Source: Mactra quadrangularis (Eukaryota > Mollusca > Bivalvia > Venerida > Mactridae). From it: a stretch of DNA of 64,000 nt. Positions within the stretch are counted from its first letter, which is position 1; each line of letters starts with the position of its first letter. Location: assembly GCA_025267735.1 (NCBI GenBank), contig CM046307.1, forward strand, positions 60,073,395 through 60,137,394, given 5' to 3'. The notes below the pieces were generated by a model, which saw only the letters and a program-made list of their open reading frames with translations, searched no databases and was not told the DNA's origin. Made by a program: the position numbers and the translations under genes. Positions 12,253 through 25,778 of the stretch are shown piece by piece.

Positions 12253-15039
12253 TAGCTTTACATAGTTAGATTCATATGTCACTAAACAAATTATTGCTGA
12301 TTTTTGGAATTTTCTCAGATGACTCTTTGTTGTTGTTTTTTGCAAGTGAAAGTGTGAGTTTGTTTATATTATCATAAAGACTTTCTCCAATAACTTTTGT
12401 AGAACACTGTAGGTTAAAAATGTCTGTGAGGTTTGTTTTGGTCTTTCCATTAGAAGTTGTATGCTATGATTAGTAGTTTGGCATGTCATAATTCCTTTGT
12501 AGATAATAATTTAGCTTGTACAAGTTTTCTTGAGCTCACTGATAAATCAAGTTCTTTAAAGCAATGTATTCATATCTTTTGACTGTATGTTTGCACTCTC
12601 GGTATCCCCCACTAATGAAGCATATACAATCAAGTTTCTCACTAAAGAAAGCAATATGAAAATTGGTGTTTGTATTTTTTTACATTTCATTTTGTCCTGT
12701 TATGTTTTTTTTCAATTTAAGTCAATGACAAATGATGAGCTATAAAACGATATGAGTTGAATGCACAAGGTGTCCATTCACTTAAGGTGAAGTCCTTTCA
12801 ACATGTGACAGTATAATATTGAGTAATTACTTCATATTTATCATTTAATAAGGAAATAAACTATTGATACCCTGGACTTGTGGTATGTTGGTTCTAGTCA
12901 TGCCTACCTTTAATTGAGTTTTTGACATAAAGGACAACTACCATACCATGTCAGTATTAGATATTAGTTGTTTTTAGGTGATATTGTTTAGTTTTTATTG
13001 TTGTTTTTATTGTTTGGTTTTATGGTTATATATATAATTATGATGATGACCCTATGACTGATATGCTCCGATCATTTATTATTGTTTTATTTGTATTATT
13101 GATGATAAACATTAGTCATTAAATTATTTAATTTCTCTGGTCTAGCGTACATCCTAATTGAGTGTTGTTTCTTTATGATTGCTTTATGAAAATAACCTTA
13201 AATCAAAACTATTAAACCCTGTGGCCATGTTATAGTTAGGTTTTTTTATTGTTTTATATCAATTGACTCATGTTTCGATATATTTATATGACTTTGTCAT
13301 TGTTCCCATTTATATATGATTCATAGTTCGGTCAGTTTTTTATTGCAACTTAATATCTTTATATAGAAAATATATATTAGTTTGCATGTGAGGGATTATT
13401 TCATTGTTAGTCTGTCTTGATATTCCGTCGGACATCTTGGTGTGAATATTGTCTGAAACTGCTTTCAGGAATTTTTTATTGAAGTGGATTACTTTATTTT
13501 GGTTGAAGTTATGGTAGTTCAAATCACAGGTAATTAAATGTCTCCAATACTTTTTTTGTTTTAATGAAGAAAATTTTATTTTAATTTGGTGGAACGATAA
13601 TTTAGACGAATGGCTATGACCATGTAATTACATATTGTTACAAAGATATATTTTCTCATGGTGTGAAGTTTAACTGTCTCAATGGTGATATGTTATTTTA
13701 ATGTAAATTCCCATGGTTGAACATACTGTCTTTACTTTGTCATACTTTATCTAAGATTATCATGCATACATGATATTTAAAAAGTAATAAAGATAAGCTG
13801 CACTATATATCATCAAAGTTTTAAATCAAAGCTAACTGATTTAATGAATGTTAATGATATTAGAATTATATTCATTGTCTTTGGTCAATATGAACAAGCT
13901 GAAATTTAACATGTTATTTCAATTAGGTGCAGTAATGTTAGTTATGCATTGTACAGTCTTCAATCTTGTACTGCCATCTGGAACATGTCCAAATAATGTA
14001 CAATTATGTAAAAACTTAAAACAATAGAATCAAGTACAATGTGGCACTTAATGACAGATAAATATTGTTTTGTTTTATAGGTAATAAAATAGTTGTATCT
14101 CATCCTATATTTTATGAAGGTATTTAAGATATGAAGTTATTATATCATAAATTTTGTCAAACAAAATGTTCCTGGACCAAAGTATTTATTTTTTTAAAAA
14201 TTGATGTTAAAAGTTTTGATTTGTGGGCTTGATAATGTTTGATAATGTCATAATATTTTGATGTATGTTTTAGAGATGTTCAAGCAGTTTTCTACTTCCT
14301 TATGATTTATTCTTCTGTTCTGATTGCAATACTTGAGACAAAATTTAACCAAGTTTCTCTATGCTGTGGTTATTAGAATGTTAACCCACTGGAAATAGCA
14401 TTTTATACATTATAATTTTTGGGCTAAAATAGTCAGTTGTAAATTTATACATGTAAATACTAATATAGGCTAGCCATAAAATACATTCAGTTTATGTATA
14501 GTGGTTAAGTTAGCTGTACATTTAATTTTGCCTTTCAAAATTTAATGTTGTTTCACGCTATTTTACATGTCTTCACTCCTTAAGGCTAAATCCAGAAGTG
14601 CTGCAGGGCTGTTCCAATGTCATAGTTACAAAAAGTCTATATGGTATTAAATAAATGTTAAATAAATATTGATACAATTTGAATTTGATCATTTAATTGC
14701 TCTCTCCATCAATTTAGTTTTGAAAAACAGCCTCCAGACTGAATCTTTAAGGCTCTTGATACCAAATCAGAAGGTTTAGGGTTTGAGCCCCGCTCCTAAA
14801 CATTGCTTTTTTTGTCAGAAAGTCAACAGATACTAACACTGAGTATGAGAGTCTAGGTAGCAGTGTTTTCAGGGAATTGTCGTTAGGACTACCTTTAAAA
14901 CTCTTAATGTTGAAAGAGGAAATTATTCTAAAACAAAAAGAGGCACTTTTAGGTACTGTATATCTGATAGACTTGTGTTAAAGTAATTTCTAAATCCATC
15001 TCTTCCTTATTATTCTGGTCTAGTTCATTCACTTATGTA

Positions 15040-15077
15040 GTATTCTGTTCTGTTCTGTTCTGTTCTATTCTGTTCTA
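15040..15077. repeat. TTCTG microsatellite
   Basis: Run of CTGTT/TTCTG pentamers. Confidence 0.8.
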
Positions 15078-15960
15078 ACAGTTGTCTTCTGTTCTGGGTC
15101 ATGACCTTTGTGTTACCTGGAATATTATGCAATCATATTTCTCTTTTCTTGACTTGGAATTATCATTAGAATATCTCACTTCCTTCAAAATCAATGATAA
15201 ATGGAACATTGTGGTTTGAAAGGGAAATTGTTTGGTATATAAGGAAAATATTGTAAAGGAAAGTACTCTTATATGATAAAGATGTAATACTTACCATTAA
15301 TTTTCTATTTAATGCCCCTCTCCTAATAAATGCCCTTCTGGAAAATGTAACCCATATGGGTGTCAAATAGAAAGTGTATGGTGTATTTTTTGTTATGGCA
15401 ATCTCTCATTGCTTGAAAAAGTTAGCATCTTAATTATGTTTTCATAAGACAAAGTAATGTTTTGGTTGTTGTTTTAATGTCAGTGTTGATCTTTAAGCCT
15501 TTTGTTATTTAAAGTAATTACTTTATCTCCTCATTAAATAATTAGTTAAATAGTTAATTAATTGAATTTATTCATATATCTCTGAATATATGATAAGCTT
15601 TGTGAATATATTATAATATATGAATGTATAGTACACTCATTTGTCATTTTAAGTGTGTGTATCACATTCAGTGCTTAGCCAGGATGAAATTCTGCTTAGG
15701 TAGTGCATTAGTCCCTTGATGGTCCGAGAGCAGTGAGTCAACTAATGTTGACTTTGGAATATCTGCTAACTTGATTCTTACTATTTTCATGGGTAAATGT
15801 GAAGCTAAAACAGGATTGTGTTTAAGGATTTTTGGAGAGCACTATAAATGTGTTACATGTATGGTTATAAATATTATTTATTACTCATTCTGTAATACAT
15901 CATTTATGCATTTCATACTTCAATAACTTTATCCATTATATTGAAATTTATTTATATTCA

Positions 15961-16272
15961 AAATTTGAAATTTTAAGGCTATGTTAAAAAAATGTTCTTT
16001 TTTCATCCTGTGCTTGATGTGAATGTTTTGGAATAATATTTAGCATGAGTTAGTGTGCTGTTAAACCCAGACAAACAAATTATCTGGATAAAGGCATTTG
16101 TTCAAAATTATTTATCTCTGAAATTTGAAATTTTAAGGAAATTGTTGTTGTTGTTGTTTTTTATCCAGTGTGAGATATGATTGTTTTGATATAATAAATG
16201 GCATGAGTTGGTGTGCTGTTAAACCCAAACAAACAAATTATATGTTTGAAGGCATATCTTAAAATTTAGCTA
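15961..16272. repeat. Tandem duplication with 160-bp period
   Basis: AAATTTGAAATTTTAAGG occurs at 15961 and 16121. Each copy ends with GTGTGCTGTTAAACCC and ACAAACAAATTAT, which looks like a SINE 3' tail, so the unit may be a duplicated SINE tail. Confidence 0.75.
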
Positions 16273-17208
16273 TATATTTGGCCTTGTTTGTTTTTGTTTA
16301 GGAAACAATCATTGTTATGTACACAAAAGTGTTTATACATTCCAAACCATCATCTGCCTTAGATCTTTTGAAAATTCTTTATTTAAAATTAGAACAAAGT
16401 ATAGAAAGATCAAGTTTTGCATACATTTTACAATATGGTATTGAATGTAATCACGTAATCGGATCTGTGCTTACTTATATTGTAATTTTTGGTTTATTTG
16501 TTTCAAACAAAACACATTGAGTTTAATCTTTGACAAAGAAAATACAGGCCTCAAAGTGTGCCAAATTTGTATTCTAAAATGCTTAGGGTTTTATAATACT
16601 CTGAAAGAATAAATAAATGACCTACTTTGTGACAATTTTATGTTTGATTAACTATGAAAAAGAACTAAACGTTTTGTAATTTTTACTTTAAAATAGTAAG
16701 AACATTGTAATAGGGTTATATATGTTGTTATCTCCCTACTCAGTTTAAGTTCAGTCAATATCAGTGTACAGTTTTCTCGGTTTAAAGCTTTAAATTTTGT
16801 CTTCCAGGGGAGAAATTATTTTCTTATCTTAAAGGTATAAAACTTTAAAATATATAATATATTATGTGTGTTAAACCACACCCATGTTGTCTAACATAGT
16901 GATGACAGTATGGTTTGTTTTAAGAATAAAATCTTTATTGAAGCGTTTGACATGACTTCTTTATCCTAAATGATGCTAACTTGTATGTCAGTCAGTTATT
17001 GTTTGCTTGTTTAGTGGAAATAGATGTCATATTGTGCTGTCTTCTAGTTTTTGTGTACGTAAGTTTTCGAGGATTTTCATTTATTTGTTTAAATCTTCAT
17101 TGAAGGTTATTATTGCAGTATAAATTATAACGTTTTATTTTGTTGTCAGTTTGGTTGGATAAATTTGTTATCACACTTTATTTGAAAGAATTTTTTTTTT
17201 CATTTCAG

Positions 17209-20200
17209 AAGAAGTAGTTGATCGACCACCGACTCCTGACCCAGATAATGCTGTTCAAGAATGGAGATCAGAAGTAAGCAAACGTAGTAACATTCCATGG
17301 GAAGAAAAACCTGACAAAGTGAATTTATACAGTGAAAATATCATACAAGAGTCAGAAAACACTGACACTGTTGATCGTGAATCTATCGCTAATCTTTCTA
17401 GTGTACGTGAAAAGTGGGAGGTTAAACTTCAGAAAAAAGACGATAATAAAGTAACGCCTAAAAAACAAATAAATAAACAAGTACGTCACTGGGAAGTCAA
17501 ACTTCCTACACCACTTAAAAAAGTACCAGCAGACGTTATTAGAACAACTAAAGTAGATTCTGATTCGGAACCAGAAAACATGGCCGAAGTTGAAAATTCT
17601 AACGAAAGTGCCATTGAGCGTGAAATTCGCTTGGCGATGGAACGTGAACAATTATTGAAAAAGGAGCAGGAAGAAAGAGCTAGTCTCCAAACAAGACAAA
17701 TGGCATCTGTTAAAAAGGAGTTTGAAACAAATAACAATGAACAAAATAATAATAAGCCAACATATCACGAGATGACAGAAGCTGATCGGGGGTCTGAACT
17801 ACAACAGCGTGAAGAAATGATACAACAAGAGTTACAGCAACAGGAAGAGAGGGAAGCTGATGTACGAGGAACTACTAGAATGGATGAGGTAAGACATTCA
17901 GACATTTTTAGATTTTTTACAAAAGATACCAACTCTTTTAAATTATGTTATGTATTGTGATTGACACACCCATTAAACTTATGTGGACTGTATTCTTTTA
18001 TTAGTACTGGCTTAACCTTCTATAAGATATTTGATAACTTCTCCATTAATGGAGGAAAATTGAAATTGTTGCCAAATTTTCATGAAAGTGTATGGGTATT
18101 ATCTGCCCCAGATGGTAACCAAATTCCCATTATCTCTATTTGAAGTTGCATGAAGGTACTATCATTTCAATACTGTATCACCCTGTACCTCTTTCAGTTT
18201 TTTCTATTCTTAAAACTTGTATGGTAATATGAACTTTAAAAAAAACTTATGACCTTGGAGTTGAATTTTGTAATTTTCATATAATGTTTAAAAAGGGATT
18301 TGTGATCATTTCTGGGCTGTAGCTAGAGGTTTAAATTAGATAAGACTCTTCTGTAGGGAGCTCTTACAAAGGGGGGGATCAAGTTATTCTGTTTCACTAA
18401 TTTAAGAATTGGTAAAAATCAATTTTTGGTAATTATGAACTAGTTTTTGCAATGAGCCATTGAAGTTTTCCAAATTTACGTGTCCTGGTTTTCCTCAGTG
18501 TAGCTACACCCCTGTGTTGATGATATTTAAGTATTGATCAAACTGTACATCATTTTTCTATAAATGATATGACATTTTAATGAAGACAAGGTGAAATATA
18601 ATCTTCTACCTTGTGTGTCCTCTAAAAGGTCAACCAGCAAGATGTACAAGGACATAACTGTTCATGCGTTGTCGCCTCCTCTTATCATTGTAGGTTAAAA
18701 TTTTAAAAAACTTGTAAAGTTTGCAACTTGTCTATTATGTTGTGTATGTGATTCCCTGATATGACGTCATACTGGGTTTAATTTTTAAAATGGCTGCATT
18801 TGTTGTTAGTAGGGTTATCTCTTCAAATAGAAACTTAAATATTTTCCTGGCCTATAAAATCTTTGGATGTCGTCTGCACCATATGTTTATACTATAAAAC
18901 AAAGTTTAAAGATAAGTTTTAATGAATTTATCTGACAATTTGTGTCAGTGTAATTGATTGATTTGGTTTTGTCTTTGTCTGATTTTATATTTATTAACTC
19001 TTCACTACACAACTGTCAGTGTTGATCTTGGTTAATTAATTAAAATAATGGATAAATTGTCTTGTACTTATTCATATACATAATTAAGTAATTAAATTGT
19101 CATAGTGTACCTTAATGTATACATGAAACATTTGTTTACCAAAGCAGGCAGTATTAAACTACAGGCTGTCAAAGTAAACATTGCGTATATAAACATTGCC
19201 GGTTTCATTACCCATCAATATTTAGGAGTGATATATTTTTACAAATTTGTAGTTTAGCTAGTTTAGACTTATTTTATAAACACATCATTACATAAAATTT
19301 GTCATGAGCATATACACTATACATATACTTTAATTAAATGTAAAATATCAAAGTGGTATATTTAACTCATTAACGTGCTGTTCATGCATCAGCTTATTTT
19401 CCTATTTAGTGGGCAAGTCCATTGTTATAAGTACAATAACATGCATGACCTAGAATACGACCTGTACAACTCTTATAGGATATCTGGAGACAAATCTAAA
19501 CAAAATTCTATGTAAACAATGTCTCAGGTTATCCTGAACAAGCTATAGGTCTTATCATCCTGAATAGATATAGCTTGTTTTGTTCATAAACATGATTGGT
19601 TCCATTAAGAAACTATATTTAAGGTTAGACATTATATTTATATAATAGTTTTGATAGTTCATTAATATATTGTCATGCACAATTTACATTTCACAAATTG
19701 AACTATTTATGATAAATGTTGAATGATAAATTGAAATCAGTTTACTGGTGTATGAGTAATTGCATTTTATAGTCTAAGTTTCATGCTCATGCACGTTCAC
19801 CGACTTTACAGCTATTACCCCTGGTCATCGGGCTACTGGTATCTATCTATCAAGCTCCCTGGGGAGTCTTTTTACTCCGCTTAGTGCAGCCAACAGTTTG
19901 GCGCAACAGAATTATACCACCCTCGCAGGTACCCATTTACACCTGGGTGAAGTGAAGCAATTGCAGGTAAATTTCTTGCTCAAGGAAATTAGCAGTGCCC
20001 ATGGTGGGGCTTGAACCCGGAACCTCTCGATCCTTAAGCGCGCGTCCCACCACTGGACCCCTGCTCCCTCGAGCATCACCTCGTTAGAAAATATTTTTGA
20101 GATACCTAAATATTGATGACCAAATGTATGACCTGTAGTGGTTTACTCCTGTGTATGAAACATATTCTCTATATGCTTCTATATTCCTTGCATATATTTG

Positions 20201-23200
20201 TTAAGAATGTGATAAAATCAATGCCGAGACAAGTCTTTAACATCAATAAATGATTGTATTTGATTATTGATAGAGTCTATCATTCTATCACTCACCACTC
20301 TCATCTCCTTGATGTCAGTTTAAAATATACAGTAAAATCTTAATTAACGACCATCAACATATACAAAAGTCACCTTGCTCTAGAGCAATCAATGGTACAA
20401 CTAGAGATGTGTTGCTGCTATAATAGTTAGCAAGTCCTTCTTAAATTCTAATGATCTGGGTTAGGTTTTTGACTAGGCAGGTCATGGACTTCCATGATAG
20501 TCTGACACCATTATTGTTCCCGTGCAAGCCATATTTATTATACTTAATAGTAATGCATCAACTATCTTGATTATATTTATAAACAAGTTAATAGCACTAG
20601 CCCAAATCAATTTTCACTAGTCTGAACTACAGGCTTGTTTGTTCAAACATTGACTCTATAGGAAGAAATTGTGCCCTCTACAGGGTAGATAAAGGCAAAA
20701 ATTATACAATAAAATCACCAATAGTAGTTAGTTAAATAACCAGAATCAAGTAATAAGCATTTGAAAAAATGCATACTGTATATAAACAACAGTAGCAAAA
20801 ACAATCATGGTGCAGCTACTGGCCATGAAAGAAAGATTTCACTGTATTTTCACAACATAATAATTATATAAAAACAAACTGTTGCTAGGTGATTATTAAT
20901 GTTATTATAAAATACATGAAAAAATCTATGATTTCCTGTAATATCAACTTAACATCCCTTTGATATATAATAGAACTGCAGCACAACATCTATATCCCTG
21001 TATCTGTGTGTAATTTCCAATGATTCAATATAACAGAGACCTTTCCCTATAGATCTGATGTAACATTATGTTATTGTTCAAACTTGTCAGGTAGTTCCGT
21101 ATAAGGTATTCATAATGAAATGTTTTCACACTGACCTATTCATTCAGGCTTTTACTTAGATAATATGTTCAGTAGATTTGTTCAGTGTATCAATCAAGGA
21201 TAAAAGTTTCCATTTTAGCTTATCTTGTGCTGTAAATATGGATAAAATGAACTGATACTAAATGAATTGAAACATATCTGAATTTATTCTTAGTTGGGTA
21301 TATAAAAGTGGACATACTGTGTAATATCATATAGTAAGAATCAATATAAGTCTACTATCACAGAGATTGGAGTGATTTTGTTGACTTGTTAGAAGTGAAC
21401 ATTTTGTACACATGTCATTATGATAAGACTTAAGTTGTCATTGTGGAACTATAAAAATTGAAAGCAATCTGCTTGGAGGGATGTTTGCTGAGATGTTGTA
21501 CTTGTGTAAATGATGGATTGATGTGATTTGATTATTATTAGTATAGGCATGATACTGAGATGATATGTTCATGTTATAACTCCCTGCTACGTCACATGGA
21601 TAAACTACTAGAATATTCTGTGCTGAAATCCTTTCCTTGTTAAAATTATTGATATTATAGAATTGAAGGGTTAAAAGTTTTGGATTGTACTCCTGAGTTA
21701 AGGATTAAGTTTCTTTTATTGTAGAATTCACTTGTCAGTGGGTCACATGTTGAAATTTTGTGATGTATAGACTATAGGATAATAAAAGTTGTGTAGAATA
21801 GCTTCAATAAAATAAAAACAAATTAAAATTTCTCTATAAAGCCACTAAAGGAATATAAAAGTTTTGAATTACCTTGTTAACTCCCACTTATAACGTTGTG
21901 TGGTGAGAAAGAAAGGAAACAAGAAATACAAACTTTTAAAATATGGTGAGTTGAATACAGACCTGTGCTCTATATGTCTGTACAGTTTTCAGGGTTCAAC
22001 TCTGTTTTAATCTTGGCTCCTGAAGGAATCCTTAAACAGTTATTCAGAGATTCCCCCTTAATGCTAGGGAATCCTCCATTAAAAGACAAACTATTATGGA
22101 TTTTAAAAGGGTATGATTAACCATTAATTGAAATTCAAATTTATATAAGAACAAAGCAAATGAAGGGATCCTGGTGTAATCCTTAACTAAGCATCACTGG
22201 GATTCTTACCAAGGTTTGGGATCCTCAGAATCCCTGGGCACTGTTAGTGTTTAACCATGATATTGTGTCAAAATTGCTTCAGATGGAAAGTAACTTAGAT
22301 AGATTTATGCAAGTTACATGCAGTCTTACAAGAGCTTAATTTTTATTCTTCCATATTTTCAGGAATCAAGTAACTCTTCAGTTGAGGAGGAAGAAAATGA
22401 AAGTATTATTGAGAGAGAAATACGTCTGCAGCAAGAAAGAGAAAGAGAACTTGAAATACATAGACAACAGCTTGCCACAACGAACATAACGGTATGTCTA
22501 TAAAACTATACTTATATAGAAGATTTACATATTTCTATCATTTTATTACTAGTACATGTATGTATGGAGTCATTATTTTATATATGAAGAAAGCATTTTA
22601 TATGAGGGTGATATAGATTTACTCTGAATAATATTGTGAAATTTATTCTTTTATGGAAAACAATTTTAAGTGCTAGTGAAGGATTTGCTTTAGTGTTTTG
22701 ATTAGGATAAGACAAAATCTTATGGTAGGCTACTTAGATATCTTAATTTATACTTATTGTATTAGTAGATGTGGCTGAGCTGTAACTTTGTTGAACTGGT
22801 TATCTTTGGATAGTCTGATCTATGCTAGTGCAAATCATACCAAAAAACCTCTTCTGTTATTTCTATTAGAAAGACCTTTATCATTATGGCTTAGTACTGG
22901 GTGACCAGGAAGTGGACTCAGGATTAATCTAAGTTGTAAGAATTTGTTTAACGATTGAACTAAAATAAATTTTTATAGTTAAGTTTTTTTATAAGCTAGA
23001 TTGTGATTCCTACAGATATTCCTGATAGATTGGAGTCTTTTTCTTGAGCACTTTACCAAAAGATGTTGTGAAACTTGGGGAAAAAACAACGTCTTCCATC
23101 AGATCAGTCTTAAACAAGATCAGTAGATTTAAACTACATTTAACTTCTTCTTATGTAAATAATATTTCATGGTACCATACACATTATTTTACAGGATGAT

Positions 23201-25707
23201 GTAGAAGAGGAGGAAGAGATAGTCACTGAAGAGGTTGTAACTATTGAATATTCAAAAGCTATTGAAGCTCCGCCTTCTCCAGAAGATGATACCCCTGCTT
23301 CAACAATGGATGAGACTCCAATGTCAACCCCTGATGATTTAAGTGAAGCAGAAGACCAACCTGTGAATGTACCTCAGATGAAATCTAGAATATCATATGA
23401 AGAGGCTATATCTAGTGGCTCTCATGATGGTGAAAGTTTGATTGCTAGAGAACTGAGAGAAGCTCGTGAAAGAGAAGAAGAACTACAAAGACAGCGAGAA
23501 ATGGCATCAAGTAAAGTTACCAAGACCACTAAGACCCCAGAAAAACAGCCAGTCCCTCAAAGTACACCAGTTGTGAAAGAACCTGCTAAAGTTGTTGAAT
23601 CCCCGAAACCAACTTATCAAAAAGATGTTTCTCCCTTTAAGAAGGAAAGAAGACAATCAACAGATTCCCTATCTTCTGGTCAAAGCGCTGAAAGACCTAC
23701 AAATATTACAAAGAATGTACGTGTAGGTGGAGCCACCTTGACATACAGAAAACCAGATAAACCTAAAGATGCAAAACGACAGGAAACACCTATTGAACGT
23801 GAAATAAGATTGGCTAGGGAAAGAGAAAATGAATTCAGAGTTGCTAAAGGTCTTCCACCATTAAAAGATGAAGCTAAAGTGGACTATGACTCACCTGATG
23901 AAAGTAGTAAAAGTGAAGTTCGTGTATCAAAAAGTTCTTTCTTTAATCCGCAGGCTAAAGCAGACAGGGGAGATAATGTACAAAAATATGCAACTTCCAG
24001 GTTACAAAAAGAAATCAACAAGCAGACAGCTATAGAAAGAAAATATCGCGAGGAAGGTAAAATAAAATCAACTTCAGAGGATCATGTAGGACTTATAAAA
24101 TATACAGAAATTGCTAATCAAGGACATTCTACCCCGCCTAAAAGAAACTTTAGTATTCCACATAAAGGTGTCAGTAGTGAGCAAATTGTTGAACAAAAAC
24201 AAAATGGAACATCAGAAAGTACACAAAAGACAAAGGCACAAACCCCTGAACAGCCTGCTAAAAATTTTAGCCGAAGCGTTTCATCTGGAAATGTTACATT
24301 CAGTTACAAAGAATCTAGACATAAGGCGGAGTCAAAAATAGAACAAGAATTACGTGAGATGAGAGAAAGGGAGGAAGAGTTAAGGTAATTTGATTATATT
24401 ATTTACTATACCAATCAATGCCTTGAAATATCTTTAGAAGTAATTGGCAAAATTATCAATTGGTCTGACTAGATGGAAATAAGTAATTTTTCAATAGCTC
24501 TAATCAATTTTGCTAGTTCTGGACTTTGAACTAGTGTGTTCAGTCAATGACTGCTGTATAAATTTTTACTGGTAACTGCTGCAGTTGATAGTTTTCACTT
24601 GCTATGTTGTTGCTTCAAGTTCATTTGTATGCTTGGACCTGGGACAATTAAAATGTTAAAATCACTGTGTTGTTATTTTAAGCAAGAAATTTCAACCATT
24701 TTGTTGGGTATTGATTGGTCTGGAATCTAGGGAAAGAGTAATCTATGCTATTTCTTAGAAACCCTTTTACAATCCAGCTAAAGTAGAGTAAAGCAGGCTT
24801 ACTTATTTTTGTACTATTGATATCATCAGTTATTTAATTATTTGATAAATGATGGCTTATAAATGTCAGTATATTATGACACTTCTACCATCTTAATACT
24901 ATGATTGTCATATAATACAAATTTTAACAGTAAAATTGTTTGTTCAAATAGGGTAAAAAATGTTTATGATTTGAGATCAGAGTAAAACATTTAATTTGTT
25001 GGTGTGTATTTTGTTCTTAAGAAGTTATGTTGTTAGTACAGGTTGGTTTGTATCCGGCTATGAGGTTAAAACTATTGTTAACTAGGGAAGTTGTCTTACA
25101 ACTTGTATCAAACTTTAATTATAGTTCAAACAAAATAACATAACATATAACTGAAAACATAAAAATGAAACAATCCTTTCCGGAGGTAGTATTGAAAATA
25201 AAAGTTGTTTAGTTCATTTTAACTGACTTAGTGTGGCAGATAAACCATCACCCTTATATAGGGTTAATTTAGCAACTTCATTGAGGTGGTTGACTGGCTA
25301 GCTCAGTTGGTATGAGTGTTATCCATCGTACTGCTTGCACTGATGTTTTAGGGATAGTAAGGTTGAATTCCACTTGTGACTTTTTTTGAGACTTTGTATT
25401 GTTTAACTTAATGAGAACAATACTTGTACAAGTATTTGTATCATGACTAACCTTTTTATGCTGTATAATATTTGTACTTATGTGCTGTTTTTGTGGCTCA
25501 CATTCTAGGAAATTGCAAAATAAACAAATGGTGTTAATAGAAGTAAACTGATTATAGATATTATCTAATATCATATATAAATAATATAATATTTTCTATT
25601 TCAGGAGTCAAAGAGCAGGAGCTGGTATTGTATCACCAAGCAGCCCAAGAAGTCCCACCTCAACTAGCGTTGTTAACAAACGTTCACAATTTGAACAAAC
25701 CTCGTAA
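17209..25707 (+). CDS. MISP/AKAP2 C-terminal-like cytoskeletal scaffold protein (5' end uncertain)
   Basis: Coding exons: 17209-17888, 22363-22491, 23195-24384, 25605-25707 (stop TAA at 25705). Acceptors end in CAG (17208, 22362, 23194, 25604). Donors are GAG|GTAAG, ACG|GTATGT and TTAAG|GTAATT. Phases are compatible throughout. With the candidate first exon at 375 the product is 709 residues; without it, 700. The protein is hydrophilic, rich in Glu, Arg, Ser and Pro, with no membrane segment. Its hallmark is a motif of the form E-S/T-x-I-E-R-E-I-R-L-A-x-E-R-E, present five times (starting near residues 142, 249, 359, 476 and 658). Vertebrate AKAP2 and MISP carry this motif near their C-terminus, where they bind actin or the PKA regulatory subunit. 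A WEVKL motif occurs twice in the first exon (REKWEVKL, RHWEVKL). The last exon ends in SPSSPRSPTSTS and is probably phosphorylated. Family placement rests on the repeated motif. I infer a cytoskeletal scaffold, but PKA anchoring is not shown. Confidence 0.72.
19770..20085 (-). repeat. tRNA-headed SINE-like repeat (family D), intronic
   Basis: Read on the - strand, the head has a B-box GGTTCAAGCCCC and GCAGGGGTCCAGTGGTGG. The far end contains TTTCATGCTCATGCACGTTC. A second copy, inverted relative to this one, lies at 34640-34815. It is in the intron between coding exons 17209-17888 and 22363-22491. Confidence 0.75.
20330..20844. mobile_element. Putative TA-flanked MITE, intronic
   Basis: Left end CAGTAAAATCTTAATTA and reverse complement of right end CAGTGAAATCTTTCTTTC, both flanked by TA. 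The match is limited to about 15 bp, so the pairing of these ends is tentative. Confidence 0.4.
22017..22245. repeat. Interspersed repeat, matched by an inverted copy at 43540-43790
   Basis: AGAGATTCCCCCTTAATGCT and the GGGATTCTTACC / AATCCCTGGGCACTG stretch match, in reverse complement, the segment at 43540-43790 (AGGGAATCTCTGAAAAACTG, GTGTCCAGGGATTTC). The family is unnamed here. Confidence 0.65.
22885..22945 (+). repeat. SINE tail fragment (family C), intronic
   Basis: GGGTGACCAGGAAGTGGACT and GGATTAATCTAAGTTG match the tail of the fuller copy at 39781-39955. Confidence 0.6.
25288..25400 (+). repeat. tRNA-derived SINE head, intronic
   Basis: GGCTAGCTCAGTTGGTATGA is an intact A box; AAGGTTGAATTCC is a near-consensus B box 60-70 bp later; a T run follows. 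A pairing acceptor stem is not evident, so this is a tRNA-derived repeat and not a working tRNA gene. Confidence 0.65.
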
Positions 25708-25772
25708 CCACACAATATGTTAGATGATTCAAACATAGCAACTATATTTTTGTGTTCATACATAATCAAGTC

Positions 25773-25778
25773 AATAAA
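25773..25778 (+). terminator. Polyadenylation signal AATAAA
   Basis: First AATAAA downstream of the MISP/AKAP2-like stop codon, 66 bp after it. Longer 3' ends further downstream cannot be excluded. Confidence 0.5.

Larger units (their letters stand above)
1..17208 (+). other. Upstream region and probable 5' introns of the MISP/AKAP2-like gene
   Basis: The first certain coding exon on the + strand begins at 17209, and its first two bases complete a codon begun in an upstream exon, so at least one exon lies upstream. The 17 kb before it is AT-rich and has no long reading frame that I recognise. It holds candidate small exons (214-243, 375-402, 9073-9142), two minisatellite-like arrays, MITEs and SINE-like repeats, listed separately. 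Outside these I see only simple AT-rich intron-like sequence, in particular 3.3-6.2 kb, 6.5-9.0 kb, 12.3-15.9 kb and 16.3-17.2 kb. A degenerate tRNA-like B-box (GGGTTTGAGCCCC) near 14770 hints at one more decayed SINE. Confidence 0.5.

Noticed and set aside
13511..13529. ATG followed by six codons and a donor-like CACAG|GTAATT as another alternative first exon
   Set aside because: Too short to carry information; the donor is weak and there is no promoter-like sequence.
17352..17737. Open frames on the - strand opposite the MISP/AKAP2-like exon
   Set aside because: Shadow frames of a coding exon with strong amino-acid repetition; no splice or motif support.
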